Source of the DNA: Staphylococcus marylandisciuri | GTDB lineage: Bacteria; Bacillota; Bacilli; Staphylococcales; Staphylococcaceae | Assembly: GCF_025519785.1 (NCBI RefSeq) | Contig: NZ_JAOPKZ010000012.1 | Location: 1 to 64,000, forward strand | Direction: 5' to 3' | DNA length: 64,000 nt | In this document: positions 9,822 through 22,191 of the stretch, piece by piece | Layout: every line of letters begins with the position of its first letter | Numbering within the stretch: the stretch's first letter is position 1 | The notes under the pieces: generated by a model | The model's input: only the letters and a program-made list of their open reading frames with translations | Told to the model about the DNA's origin: nothing | Databases searched by the model: none | Made by a program: the position numbers and the translations under genes

Positions 9822-10322
9822 TTAATGTGACTCTAGATCACTTTGATCCTTGTTACGTAATTGTTGTAACTCTAGCTTTAGCTTTTGTGCTTCATCTTTA
9901 GATATCAAAGTTATCTCTGCGTTTCCTCCAGCTGTAGATGTCGTCACGTTCGCTAAGCCAAAGATGCGCATGATAGCTCCTTCATACGTATCTATATTTT
10001 GGATGCGAAAATGTGGAATGCGATGTGTTTCAATAAACCATAAACCTGTCCTAATGACTACAGTTCGTTCATTCATCTGATAACGAAACACGCGGTATTT
10101 ATATAAGGGTGAGATAATCACGAAAATTATAACTTGTAACAATATGATTATACCACCGATAATAAGCGACCATTTATAAAAATGAGGCTGCGATATATGA
10201 AATAAAAATTTACATATTAATAACTGTAAAACAAGTAGGAAGACGAGAATTAAAGTCACTATACTTCCTGTAATACGCATCGCTTTCTTACCATCTGGAT
10301 GCATATAGTTAAATTGATTCAT
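9822..10322 (-). CDS. bacterial-PH-domain membrane protein (YdbS-like)
   Basis: 166 residues. Two N-terminal membrane helices (about 18-40 and 50-72) are followed by a bacterial PH domain (YdbS/YdbT type) with RHPHFRIQNIDTYEG-like RIPHFRIQNIDTYEG and FGLANVTTSTAGG. The start ATG follows GGAGGTCGACGAG and overlaps the preceding gene by 14 nt. The function is unproven; B. subtilis YdbS/YdbT affect resistance to some bacteriocins. Last of three adjacent PH-domain genes. Confidence 0.85.
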   Translation of the reverse strand: MNQFNYMHPDGKKAMRITGSIVTLILVFLLVLQLLICKFLFHISQPHFYKWSLIIGGIIILLQVIIFVIISPLYKYRVFRYQMNERTVVIRTGLWFIETHRIPHFRIQNIDTYEGAIMRIFGLANVTTSTAGGNAEITLISKDEAQKLKLELQQLRNKDQSDLESH

Positions 10323-11808
10323 CTCGTCGACCTCCTAAATAAAATCGTTCTACACCTTTGACTTTACGTAAATCTTCAAATCTTAGACCTATACTTTCAT
10401 TAGAAGTTGCTTTCGCTATTTTAAGTTTAAAGTTACCGAGATGCTCACGTGTCATAAACGGATTGCTGTTAATATTAACTCCAAGCAACTTATCTCTCTT
10501 AACATAATAATTTCTATAGCTTAAGATACGTGCATTACGAACGCTTATTTCATCACCTCGAATAGTGAACCCAGAATAGTTAACCGCTAACAGACTATAT
10601 ATGACTAATAACAGTATGAGCACCCCTGCCACTGGATAGAAATATGGCTTCCAATAATAATGTACGATACTAGCAATCAATAATATAACTAGAGATTCTC
10701 TCCAAAAATAGCGATGAAAGCCTCGCCATGGCATACCTGTTTGTGGCGATTCAAAATACATAGAAGGTACTAAGGTCTTAAAGAGATCATACCCCTTCTT
10801 CCTTTTGATAAATGGTAACACTTCTACACGCCCATTCGGGGTAGCTTCATCATCTCCGTCATCCATATCGCTAGTGACAATTAAACTCAAAGAAGTGTAA
10901 CCGAACAATTTACGTAGATAAGTTTGTTTTTCGTATACAGCTTGCACACGATCAGTAGGCACAGTAACACTCTGAACACTGATCAGACCATATCTTATCT
11001 TTAATTGCTCACCTGATTGGTAGACTGTAAATCCGTAGTTACGGATAAATTCGATCACAGTACCTACTATATGAGCTATAAGAAGTGCTAATATAATTAA
11101 GAAGATGATGCCTGTTATTGAGTTTTTAACTACGACGGAGAATTCTCCAAAGATCTTATCCATAGGTAAATAATCGCTAACACCCATTACTATCGGCCCT
11201 ACTGTTAAAAGTGCAATTCCAATAGCTCCACTAGTCGTTGCCATAAAAAGTAATTCTTTAAAGGATAAACTATAAATCTTTTCAAATGCTCTATTCTGAA
11301 CGTTGTCAGTAGTTGTAGATGAGTTATCGTTTATACCATCACTATCCAATTCTGCACCCAAATTGTCTTGCGCTTTATGTATAGCTTGTTCTATTGCCAC
11401 ACTTTGTGGTCGTGACACACTTCTTAAATCTACACCATCACTCGGCGTCTTAATCTGTAATTTGACACTGCCTAGAATACGTTCTGATAAATCCTGTGTA
11501 GTATCGATAGATTGAATACGTCTAATATCAATTTCTTTACGCGTGATATTCACGATCCCACTGCGCACGATAAAGTATTTGCCCTCTAACCAGTAACGCG
11601 TACTATACACACGTATCAAATTGATGATGAAACTTATCATGAAGAAAGTGAGCATGATACCAGGATATATGTAAGATTTATAATCTGTTAAATTAAAGTC
11701 CTTCAGTCCGAAAATAAGAAACAAGACCACTAAGAAAATGTTATTTTTAATGACGTTAATTATCGTAGAAACATAGGAAATAGGATGTAACTTCTGAGGT
11801 TCAGACAT
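10309..11808 (-). CDS. multi-PH-domain membrane protein (YdbT-like)
   Basis: 499 residues from ATG 11808, placed after GAGGTG; a GTG one codon earlier is less likely. It has repeated PH domains separated by membrane helix pairs: an N-terminal helix pair then IDIRRIQSIDTTQDLSERI, a second pair near 190-255 then VPTDRVQAVYEKQTYLRKLF, and a third pair near 375-410 then a final PH domain. It overlaps both neighbours by a few bases, so the three probably form a membrane complex. The role is unknown. Confidence 0.85.
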   Translation of the reverse strand: MSEPQKLHPISYVSTIINVIKNNIFLVVLFLIFGLKDFNLTDYKSYIYPGIMLTFFMISFIINLIRVYSTRYWLEGKYFIVRSGIVNITRKEIDIRRIQSIDTTQDLSERILGSVKLQIKTPSDGVDLRSVSRPQSVAIEQAIHKAQDNLGAELDSDGINDNSSTTTDNVQNRAFEKIYSLSFKELLFMATTSGAIGIALLTVGPIVMGVSDYLPMDKIFGEFSVVVKNSITGIIFLIILALLIAHIVGTVIEFIRNYGFTVYQSGEQLKIRYGLISVQSVTVPTDRVQAVYEKQTYLRKLFGYTSLSLIVTSDMDDGDDEATPNGRVEVLPFIKRKKGYDLFKTLVPSMYFESPQTGMPWRGFHRYFWRESLVILLIASIVHYYWKPYFYPVAGVLILLLVIYSLLAVNYSGFTIRGDEISVRNARILSYRNYYVKRDKLLGVNINSNPFMTREHLGNFKLKIAKATSNESIGLRFEDLRKVKGVERFYLGGRRDESI

Positions 11809-12280
11809 CACTATTCACCTCTCTTAACCTTTCAAATATACGTGTTTCGATTTCTTCTATATCTTCTTTTCGTAAAAAAGGTATAAGAATACAATGTCCA
11901 GCTGTAAGAACTTGAGTTTCGCACAATCCTAGTTTTAGCAGGATAGGATTTTGATTATGAATTAAGTATTGTATACGATCAATGTTCACTATCTCTCTAC
12001 TTTTAAAGAAAAAGCGATAATCGACAACCACATAATCAGAAGTAACTTTATAATAAGTATAATAATAATCTATTAAGGGTCCGAAAAACATATGTAAAAT
12101 TTCATAAGCTATGAACAAATAAAATATGTAATTTAACCACGGCCACCAGTTAAACTTAAAAGAGAGAATGAGTAGCACAGCTAATATAGATAAGGTAAAT
12201 AGTAATCTTAAGAAACTAATAATATAGAAATATTTAAGTGCTTTTTTAGGTGAACGATGGTAATGAGGTTGATCGGTCAT
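11801..12280 (-). CDS. bacterial-PH-domain membrane protein (YdbS-like)
   Basis: 159 residues, first gene of the PH-domain trio. Two membrane helices lie at about 20-42 and 48-70, followed by a PH domain (FFKSREIVNIDRIQYLIHNQ ... KLGLCETQVLTAGH). The stop overlaps the next start by 8 nt. The context acpS-alr downstream is conserved in staphylococci. No specific function can be given. Confidence 0.85.
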   Translation of the reverse strand: MTDQPHYHRSPKKALKYFYIISFLRLLFTLSILAVLLILSFKFNWWPWLNYIFYLFIAYEILHMFFGPLIDYYYTYYKVTSDYVVVDYRFFFKSREIVNIDRIQYLIHNQNPILLKLGLCETQVLTAGHCILIPFLRKEDIEEIETRIFERLREVNSDV

Positions 12281-12562
12281 GTAAATAGCACTCCTTTTAT
12301 CTCGTGATGGTTAAAGTATATCATATAAATAGTTCAATTAAATATTACATATAAAATATTATAATGAGTTAACTTTTATATAAACTTGAGTGGTTCATTG
12401 TTCTAGAGTTAGCTGTGAGTTAAGCACAAAATTTAGCCTTCCAATAAATGATGAGTTAAATTAAATGCTTCAACTATAGGAAATGAAAGTCTCGTATGTA
12501 CCTCCTAAAAGTTAGGTCAATCAAGATTGAGTCATATTCTTATAACACTAAAGATAAGAAAG
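12281..12562. other. non-coding region upstream of the PH-domain operon
   Basis: AT-rich region with no recognised gene; presumably the promoter and leader of the PH-domain operon (minus strand). As I recall the S. aureus map, the kdp genes lie between these PH genes and cshA. None is present here; the interval holds this segment and the triple repeat array. Confidence 0.5.
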
Positions 12563-13016
12563 TGGCTGGGACATAATAGTTGACTAGAGAGAAAAAGAGG
12601 CTGGGACATAAATCCCAGCCTCTTCAACATCTCGGCAGTAGATGACTGATTTGAAAATGCGCTTGTATCAAGCTTTTTTCAATTCTAGTCATCCTTGCCG
12701 GGGCGGGACGACGAAATCTTTTTTATTCAAATTAGATTTCTGTCCCGCTCCCTCTTCAATATCTCGGCAGTAGATGGCTGATTTGAAAACGCGCTTGCAT
12801 CAAGCTTTTTTCAATTCTAGTCATCCTTGCCGGGGCGGGACTACGAAATCTTTTTTATTCAAATCAGATTTCTGTCCCGCTCCCTCTTTCAGCATCTCGG
12901 CAGTAGATGGCTGATTTGAAAACGCGCTTGTATCAAGCTTTTTTCAATTCTAGCCATCCTTGCCGGGGCGGGACTACGAAATCTTTTTTATTCAAATTAG
13001 ATTTCTGTCCCGCTTC
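12563..13016 (-). repeat. triple tandem array of the composite repeat
   Basis: Three inverted copies lie head to tail: 12563-12752 (with module C and an extra GTGGCTGGGACATAATAGTT piece before it), 12753-12883 and 12884-13016. The last two are ~131-bp units containing modules B and A only. The B stem differs between copies (GACT/AGTC, GGCT/AGTC, GGCT/AGCC). The array ends just before the cshA stop codon and may terminate cshA. Confidence 0.9.
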
Positions 13017-13029
13017 CTTCACAATGTTA

Positions 13030-14803
<1,774 letters not shown>

Positions 14804-14851
14804 AAAAAAACGTCCTTAGCTGTTAACGTTTGTTACAACTAAGGGACGTTA
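14804..14851 (-). terminator. intrinsic terminator after murF
   Basis: Minus strand: AACGTCCCTTAG pairs with CTAAGGACGTT around a loop, followed by seven T residues. It lies 48 bp beyond the murF stop codon and ends the ddl-murF transcript. Confidence 0.85.
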
Positions 14852-14898
14852 AATGATCAATCGTTAAGTTAGTAGATAATTATAGAATAACTATTTGA

Positions 14899-16257
14899 CT
14901 ATACCACCAATGCTTGTACTACCTCTTCAAGTTTCATTCCTCTTGAACCTTTAACTAAGACCTTATCCTTCGGTTCAATAATCGACTGCAATGCTTTGAT
15001 TAACTCAGCTTTATCGTCAAAGTGACGAGATTCACGTACATAAGAACTACTTGCTTTAGATATTGCATGAGATAATTGACCATACGTATAAACGTAGTCG
15101 ATGCCCTTTTTATGCATGTGCTCTCCTACTGATGCATGCATAACCTCACTTAAATCTCCAAGCTCTAACATATCGCCAAGAACTAAGATTTTATTGCCCT
15201 CTTCAATACCTGAAAGCGTATCTATTGCCGCTTTCATACTCGTTGGGCTCGCATTGTATGCATCATTAATTATCAGAGTTCCGTCATGAGTTAAATGCTG
15301 TTCCATTCGCATCCCAGTGAGTTGAACCCGGCTCAGATTACGACATATGGTAGTATAATCTAGACCAAGAGAGCGACCGACAGCTACTGCCATAGCAGCA
15401 TTTTTCATATTATGCTTACCTAAAACTGGTAAGTGGTATGCTTCATTATTTATAGTAAAATGAATGCCCTCTTCGTTCACTGCTCTTAATTCACAGTTGT
15501 AATTGCTCTCTTGACTTGTACCCACGCTTAATGTTTCTAAGTGATCAAGCTTACTAACAAGTGGATCTAACAAGGGCTCATCGCCATCGTAGATAAAGAG
15601 GCCACCGTCCTTCATACCCACGGTCATTTCGAACTTGGCTTTAGCAATACCTTCACGAGAACCTAAATCTTGCATATGTGATTCCCCAATATTAGTCACT
15701 AAACCGATGTCCGGCTCAGCAAGTTTAGATAAAGCTTCTATTTCGTGAAAGCCTGACATCCCCATTTCTAATATCGAAACTTCAGTGTCATTATCGAGCT
15801 CTAGAATAGTTAATGGTAAGCCAATCTCATTGTTGTAATTACCTTGTGTCTTCTTAACTTTAAATTCACTACTGAGCACACTTTCAATCATATCTTTAGT
15901 TGACGTCTTGCCATTGGACCCTGTTACACCTATCACTTTAGGGTTCACGTATTGCAGGTAAGCTTTAGCTAATTCTTGTAATGCCTCTAATGGGTTTTCT
16001 ACCCATATAATGGGACCATCAACTTGTTCTTCTAATTCAGTATCTTTTTGATGAAAGCAAGCACCTGCACCAGCCTCGAGCGCTTGCTTAACAAAACGGT
16101 GCCCATCTACATTCTCACCTTTAAATGGAATAAAGAGCATTCCGTCTTTAACTTGTCGTGAATCTATCGTCACGCCTTTAATCTTCGTATCAAGGTTAAT
16201 GGCGTCAACTGTGCAATCAATCCATTGCTCAATCTCTCTTAAAGTTACTTCAATCAT
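14899..16257 (-). CDS. murF: UDP-MurNAc-tripeptide--D-Ala-D-Ala ligase
   Basis: 452 residues, a Mur ligase. N-terminal substrate domain, central ATPase with TGSNGKTST at 112-120, and a C-terminal domain carrying [11 protein letters not shown] and [14 protein letters not shown]. It adds D-Ala-D-Ala to the peptidoglycan precursor in the cytoplasm. It starts 11 nt after ddl, whose product it consumes. Residue VTIDSRQ near 30 is the uridine-binding region. Confidence 0.97.
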   Translation of the reverse strand: MIEVTLREIEQWIDCTVDAINLDTKIKGVTIDSRQVKDGMLFIPFKGENVDGHRFVKQALEAGAGACFHQKDTELEEQVDGPIIWVENPLEALQELAKAYLQYVNPKVIGVTGSNGKTSTKDMIESVLSSEFKVKKTQGNYNNEIGLPLTILELDNDTEVSILEMGMSGFHEIEALSKLAEPDIGLVTNIGESHMQDLGSREGIAKAKFEMTVGMKDGGLFIYDGDEPLLDPLVSKLDHLETLSVGTSQESNYNCELRAVNEEGIHFTINNEAYHLPVLGKHNMKNAAMAVAVGRSLGLDYTTICRNLSRVQLTGMRMEQHLTHDGTLIINDAYNASPTSMKAAIDTLSGIEEGNKILVLGDMLELGDLSEVMHASVGEHMHKKGIDYVYTYGQLSHAISKASSSYVRESRHFDDKAELIKALQSIIEPKDKVLVKGSRGMKLEEVVQALVV

Positions 16258-16268
16258 AGTCGTTCGCC

Positions 16269-17684
<1,416 letters not shown>

Positions 17685-18875
17685 ATGAATACTTCACGTC
17701 AATCTAAACATAATTCTTGGGGACGGCGCGTAGATTGGATTATCATAGCCTTTCTCATTTTATTTGCCCTCATAAGTGTTACAGTGATCAGTTCAGCTAT
17801 GGGCGGCGGACAATATAGTGCAAACTTTAGCATTAGACAAATTCTTTATTACATATTCGGTTTCATCATTGCCTTGTTTATCATGATGATTTCACCAAAA
17901 AAGCTAATGAAGTATACGTATTTATTATACGGCGTGCTATGTGCGTCATTGTTACTGCTTCTCATAGTACCAGAAACACCGATCACTCCTATTATAAACG
18001 GAGCTAAGAGTTGGTATGCGCTCGGCCCTATTAGCGTGCAACCTTCTGAGTTCATGAAAATAGTGCTTATCATGACCTTAGCCAAATTAATTACACGTCA
18101 TCATAAATTTACTTTTAATAAATCTATAGAAACAGATTTTAAACTACTTTTTAAAATTATAGGTATCTCTTTGATACCTATGCTGTTAATTCTGTTTCAG
18201 AACGACTTAGGAACTATGTTAGTACTTTGTGCAATTATCGCTGGTGTACTGATCGTCAGCGGTATTACCTGGAAAATCATAGCGCCTATTTTCATCGCAG
18301 GCATCGTATTTGGCGCGTCAATCATATTATCGATTTTATATAAGCCTTCACTTATCGAAAGTTTATTAGGTATTAAGACCTATCAGCTCGGCCGAATAAG
18401 TTCATGGTTAGATCCATATACTTATAGCAGTAGTGATGGTTATCACCTTACAGAATCTTTAAAGGCTATCGGATCAGGTCAACTTTTGGGCAAAGGTTAC
18501 AACCACGGTGAGGTTTACATTCCAGAAAACCATACGGATTTCATCTTCTCTGTGATCGGTGAAGAATTTGGCTTTCTAGGTTCAGTCGTAGTATTGCTGC
18601 TATTTTTAGGGTTTATCTTTTATCTATCTCGTTTGGCAGCTAAAAATACATTTTCATATAATAAGACATTTATCATTGGATTTGCGACGCTCATCTTATT
18701 CCATGTCTTACAAAATATAGGTATGACGATTCAGTTATTACCGATTACAGGTATACCATTACCATTTATTAGTTATGGAGGAAGCGCACTGTGGAGTTTA
18801 ATGTTTGGCGTTGGGGTACTGTTATCTATTTCTTATCATACGCCAAAGCAGTATTCTGATTTCTCAAGCAATTGA
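17685..18875 (+). CDS. rodA: rod shape-determining SEDS glycosyltransferase RodA
   Basis: 396 residues with about ten membrane helices, SEDS family. Characteristic sequences are INGAKSWYALGPISVQPSEF, FLLGKGYN-like QLLGKGYNHGEVYIPENHTD (residues near 265-285), FIFSVIGEEFGFLG and GIPLPFISYGGSALW. SEDS proteins polymerise glycan strands with a partner class b PBP. Synteny next to ddl and csoR matches S. aureus rodA rather than the cell-division ftsW. Confidence 0.93.
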   Translation: MNTSRQSKHNSWGRRVDWIIIAFLILFALISVTVISSAMGGGQYSANFSIRQILYYIFGFIIALFIMMISPKKLMKYTYLLYGVLCASLLLLLIVPETPITPIINGAKSWYALGPISVQPSEFMKIVLIMTLAKLITRHHKFTFNKSIETDFKLLFKIIGISLIPMLLILFQNDLGTMLVLCAIIAGVLIVSGITWKIIAPIFIAGIVFGASIILSILYKPSLIESLLGIKTYQLGRISSWLDPYTYSSSDGYHLTESLKAIGSGQLLGKGYNHGEVYIPENHTDFIFSVIGEEFGFLGSVVVLLLFLGFIFYLSRLAAKNTFSYNKTFIIGFATLILFHVLQNIGMTIQLLPITGIPLPFISYGGSALWSLMFGVGVLLSISYHTPKQYSDFSSN

Positions 18876-18876
18876 T

Positions 18877-18988
18877 AAGATGACTGATTTGAAAATGCGC
18901 TTATATCAAGCTTTTTTACAATTCTAGTCATCCTTGCCGGGGCGGGACGACGAAATCTTTTTTTCAAATTAGATTTCTGTCCCGCTCC
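18877..18988 (-). repeat. partial composite repeat (B-A, inverted)
   Basis: Begins at GATGACTGATTTG directly after the rodA stop codon, without module C, and runs through module B to the A hairpin ending GTCCCGCTCCC. It likely terminates rodA transcripts. The inner arm reads GGGACGACGAAATC. Confidence 0.88.
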
Positions 18989-19090
18989 CTTTCTAATCAG
19001 CTACAAACAAGCTTGTAATTAAATTCCGATATATTGAACTCTATAGTAGTAGAAGTGACTAAACACTATGCCAAATTACTTAGTAAATTG

Positions 19091-19129
19091 GAGCGAGATA
19101 CGAAATTAAAAAATTTCTATCTTGCTCCA
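19091..19129. repeat. degenerate module A hairpin
   Basis: GGAGCGAGATACGAAATT pairs with AATTTCTATCTTGCTCC. This is a diverged version of the module A palindrome with most pairs kept, a sign that the fold rather than the sequence is preserved. Confidence 0.6.
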
Positions 19130-19145
19130 TACTTATATTCCTATA

Positions 19146-19193
19146 AAAAAAGACTTAAGCCTACGCACTAACAGTACACGGACTTAAGTCACA
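19146..19193 (-). terminator. probable intrinsic terminator
   Basis: Minus strand: GACTTAAGTCC pairs with GGCTTAAGTC and is followed by seven T residues. It lies downstream of the 46-residue gene at 19417, beyond one composite repeat, and may end that transcript. Confidence 0.6.
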
Positions 19194-19254
19194 TTCTCTT
19201 TAACAATTCAAAAGATAACATGAGTACACCCCACTCATCACAAGAAGTCAAAAG

Positions 19255-19403
19255 AAGTTGGGACATAATGTAATGTCTCAGCAACTTGGCAGTAGATGAC
19301 TGATTTGAAAATGCGCTTGTATCAAGCTTTTTTCAATTCTAGTCATCCTTGCCGGGGCGGGACTACGACATCTTTTTTCAAATGAGATTTCTGTCCCGCT
19401 CCC
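19255..19403 (-). repeat. composite intergenic repeat (C-B-A, inverted)
   Basis: Module C is altered (AGTTGGGACATAATG / CATTA...CTCAGCAACTT) with the compensating change GTTG/CAAC in its stem. B and A modules are complete. It lies 13 bp downstream of the small gene at 19417. Confidence 0.88.
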
Positions 19404-19416
19404 ATTTACTCTATTA

Positions 19417-19557
19417 TTATTTCAATTTATCTGTAGCTTCAGCTGTTGTAGGTAGCGTTTGCATAACATCCAAACGAGACTTTGTCTTTTTTATGTTTAC
19501 TCCTAATGATGATAATAGTTTCACAACGTTCTGAACTTTATTATTATTCTTCTTCAT
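19417..19557 (-). CDS. small basic protein, 46 residues, function unknown
   Basis: 46 residues from ATG 19557 behind GAGGAGTGATGAT. The sequence starts MKKNNNKVQNVVKLLSSLGV, is rich in Lys and Asn at the N-terminus, and has no membrane helix or Cys. A good ribosome binding site, a downstream repeat and a terminator support a real gene. I do not recognise the family. A longer frame to 19611 has no support. Confidence 0.6.
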   Translation of the reverse strand: MKKNNNKVQNVVKLLSSLGVNIKKTKSRLDVMQTLPTTAEATDKLK

Positions 19558-19740
19558 ATCATCACTCCTCATTATAGATCCATATATATTATATACTACC
19601 CCAAATTTCATATGTTTACTACATAAATTTAAAAAGATATTTTATTTTTAAATAGTCACGAATATTTTGTAAATAAATATTTCGTTTCCATTATGTTTAA
19701 AGTAAATATATATTTCTTATAATGTAGAGGAGCTACAATT

Positions 19741-19947
19741 CTAATATAAAACGGTATGACCTTGGTCATATATCTCTTTTTCGATAGCATTCAAGTTAGC
19801 AGGCGTTTCAAAAGATACCGTGACAATTCCTGCATCAGGATCAATGCTCAATTCATTGACACCAATCATGCTAGAAATACTACCTTCAAGCTTCTCTATT
19901 GCCCTATCGTTATTATTGAGGTTAACTTTAATCTCTTTCGTTTGCAT
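19741..19947 (-). CDS. csoZ: CsoZ-like heavy-metal-associated-fold protein without CxxC
   Basis: 68 residues with the length and pattern of an HMA/CopZ domain (KEIKVNLNNNDRAIEKLEGS ... GVNELSIDPDAGIVTVSFE), but no Cys and therefore no CxxC copper site. It lies 13 bp downstream of csoR in the same operon. In S. aureus the csoR operon has a downstream gene called csoZ; the assignment rests on position and fold pattern. Without cysteines, direct Cu(I) binding of the usual kind is unlikely. Confidence 0.7.
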   Translation of the reverse strand: MQTKEIKVNLNNNDRAIEKLEGSISSMIGVNELSIDPDAGIVTVSFETPANLNAIEKEIYDQGHTVLY

Positions 19948-19960
19948 TTTAACCTTCCTT

Positions 19961-20245
19961 TTAATCTTTCATTAATTTTTGAAACGTAACGAGTAATTCT
20001 TCCATCGCTTCATCTTGTTGACCTCGATTAACTTTATCAAGTATACAGCTTTTCATATGATACTCGAGTAAACGCGTTGCCACGCTATTTAAAGCCGAGC
20101 GCGTAGCTCTAATCTGTGTGAGTACATCATCGCAATACACATCGTCTTCTATCATGCGGTTAATTGCACGTACTTGGCCTTCAATACGGTTTAAACGCGA
20201 TTTTAAATTGTCTTTAGACTGTTGGGAATGATGAGCTTCTTCCAT
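19961..20245 (-). CDS. csoR: copper-sensing repressor CsoR
   Basis: 94 residues from ATG 20245 behind AAGGTGGT; a GTG three codons earlier would give 97 residues. All-helical DUF156 repressor. The copper ligands Cys-His-Cys are present: Cys in DDVYCDDVLTQIRATRSALN and His/Cys in YHMKSC (residues 38, 63 and 67; 41, 66 and 70 with the GTG start, the numbering I recall for S. aureus CsoR). Cu(I) binding releases it from DNA. Its own promoter contains a matching operator. Confidence 0.92.
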   Translation of the reverse strand: MEEAHHSQQSKDNLKSRLNRIEGQVRAINRMIEDDVYCDDVLTQIRATRSALNSVATRLLEYHMKSCILDKVNRGQQDEAMEELLVTFQKLMKD

Positions 20246-20276
20246 AGTTACCACCTTATCTAACTAATTCGTTAGT

Positions 20277-20305
20277 ATCGTATACCCCGAATAGGTATAA
20301 GTCAA
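20277..20305 (-). promoter_or_regulatory. csoR promoter with CsoR operator in the spacer
   Basis: Minus strand: TTGACT (20300-20305), 17-nt spacer, TACGAT (20277-20282). The spacer holds the inverted repeat TATACC-TATTCGG-GGTATA (20281-20299), which fits the CsoR operator type with G/C-rich centre flanked by TA-rich arms. Binding there would block both promoter elements, giving autorepression relieved by copper. Confidence 0.75.
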
Positions 20306-20382
20306 GTGAATGTGAATATAGGTCATGTTACAATAATATAGAACTTTTAGGTATTTGATTATTTCACAAGAGGAGGAAGCTC

Positions 20383-21867
20383 ATGTTTGAATTTTGGTAC
20401 CAATTCTTTCCCTGGACTAACTTGATTATAAACATTGTACTTATTAGTGCGTTTATATTAAATCTAATCTTTGCTTTTACTATTATATTTATGGAAAGGA
20501 GACTAGCAGGAGCCATCTGGGCATGGATTCTCGTACTCGTCTTCTTACCAATTATAGGATTTATTCTTTACCTATTATTTGGACGTCAGATTCAGCGACA
20601 GCACATTTTTAAATTGGATAAAAAGGATCAAGTCGGCTTACAAATGATTGTCAATGAACAGCTGAAAGAACTAAATCATAGTGATTTCACACTCAAAAAC
20701 CCTAACTTATCTAAGTTTAAAGATATGATTCAAATGTTGTTATATAATAACGGAGCGTTTCTAACGAAAAATAATGACCTTTCTATTTTCACTGATGGAG
20801 AGGCTAAATTTGAGTCTTTACTTAATGATATTAAATCCGCTAAAAGTTACATACATATCCAATATTATATATTTCGCAACGACCAATTAGGGAAAAGGAT
20901 CCTTAAAGCCCTCGAAGATAAGTTAGAAGAAGGCTTAGAAGTTAAAATGTTGTATGATGATATGGGTTCGCGTGGTCTATCACTCAAGGCATTTAAAAGC
21001 TTTCGAGAAAAAGGCGGCGCAGTAGAAGCTTTCTTCCCCTCTCGATTACCATTAATTAATTTACGAATGAACAACCGCAACCACCGTAAAATCGTAGTTA
21101 TAGATGGTAAGATAGGCTACGTAGGGGGTTTTAACGTCGGCGATGAATACTTAGGGCTTAAAAAGAAATTCGGTTACTGGAGAGACACCCACCTAAGAAT
21201 TACAGGTGATGCTGTCAACGCACTACAATTAAGATTTATGTTGGACTGGAACTCCCAATCGTCAAGAGACACCTTAAAATATAATGTAAAGTACTTCCCA
21301 GAAGCTATATCTAAAGGCCATATTGGTATCCAAATTGCTTCTAGCGGCCCCGATGAATTCTGGGAACAAATTAAATACGGTTATTTAAAGATGATCTCGG
21401 CAGCTAAGGAATCCATCTACATTCAAACACCCTATTTCATCCCTGATCAAGCATTCTTAGACGCTGTTAAAATCGCTGCATTAGGTGGTGTAGATGTCAA
21501 TATTATGATTCCTAATAAGCCGGATCACCCCTTTGTATATTGGGCTACTTATAATAATGTAGCTTCCTTAATTGAAGCTGGCGTCAACATTTATCATTAT
21601 GATAATGGCTTTTTGCATGCTAAAACCGTCATTATCGATGATGAAGTAGCAAGCGTTGGAACGACCAATATGGATCATCGTAGCTTTACTTTAAACTTTG
21701 AAATAAACGCCTTTATATATAATGCGCAAGTAGCAAAACAGCTCAGAGCAAACTTTGAGAATGATCTTAAAGTATCTTATCAACTTACTCAAGCTATTTA
21801 TGAACAAAGGAGTTTATGGATTAAATTTAAAGAAGGAATTTCTCAGCTTCTTTCACCTATTCTATAG
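20383..21867 (+). CDS. cls: cardiolipin synthase
   Basis: 494 residues. Two N-terminal membrane helices (about 13-36 and 45-66) precede two phospholipase-D catalytic motifs: HxKxxxxD at His234, Lys236, Asp241 and at His412, Lys414, Asp419. It condenses two phosphatidylglycerols to cardiolipin at the membrane. S. aureus has Cls1 and Cls2; position next to csoR matches the cls2 locus as I recall it. Start behind AGAGGAGGAAGCTC. Confidence 0.95.
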   Translation: MFEFWYQFFPWTNLIINIVLISAFILNLIFAFTIIFMERRLAGAIWAWILVLVFLPIIGFILYLLFGRQIQRQHIFKLDKKDQVGLQMIVNEQLKELNHSDFTLKNPNLSKFKDMIQMLLYNNGAFLTKNNDLSIFTDGEAKFESLLNDIKSAKSYIHIQYYIFRNDQLGKRILKALEDKLEEGLEVKMLYDDMGSRGLSLKAFKSFREKGGAVEAFFPSRLPLINLRMNNRNHRKIVVIDGKIGYVGGFNVGDEYLGLKKKFGYWRDTHLRITGDAVNALQLRFMLDWNSQSSRDTLKYNVKYFPEAISKGHIGIQIASSGPDEFWEQIKYGYLKMISAAKESIYIQTPYFIPDQAFLDAVKIAALGGVDVNIMIPNKPDHPFVYWATYNNVASLIEAGVNIYHYDNGFLHAKTVIIDDEVASVGTTNMDHRSFTLNFEINAFIYNAQVAKQLRANFENDLKVSYQLTQAIYEQRSLWIKFKEGISQLLSPIL

Positions 21868-22141
21868 TTTGCAGCAACTTAAAGGTAATCGTCCAGCCAA
21901 TGCCTTATGTTTAAGTTCTCATACGTGACAAACGACAAATAAATGTCCTAAGCTCAAGAAAATATCAATGATTACCATAAAAATCAGCATTCAGGGGATG
22001 GTATCAGCCATAATTGTCTTATCGTTAACTTACAACGATATATTGCTGAAGAAAGCGCAGTGAGCTAAATATAGGATAAGTCTCAATTTAACGAGTTAGT
22101 AAAGAAACTACACTATATAATCAAACCATGAGCTTAAGAGA
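21868..22141. other. non-coding region after cls
   Basis: No convincing gene. A 31-codon frame starting near 21969 (MITIKISIQGMVSAIIVLSL) has a hydrophobic middle but no Shine-Dalgarno site and is not called. The segment leads into a module A hairpin at 22142. Confidence 0.4.
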
Positions 22142-22191
22142 GGGAGCGGGACAGAAATCTTTTATTCAAATTAGATTTCTGTCCCGCTCCC
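22142..22191. repeat. solitary module A palindrome
   Basis: A 50-bp near-perfect palindrome, GGGAGCGGGACAGAAATCT to AGATTTCTGTCCCGCTCCC. It stands alone, without modules B or C, and could end transcription in either direction. Confidence 0.9.

Noticed and set aside
12753-13016. Tandem repeat array as a CRISPR
   Set aside because: Units are ~131 bp with no short repeat-spacer pattern, and no cas genes are present.
21969-22067. Short hydrophobic frame as a type I toxin
   Set aside because: No Shine-Dalgarno site, no typical toxin motif and no antisense RNA signal that I can support.
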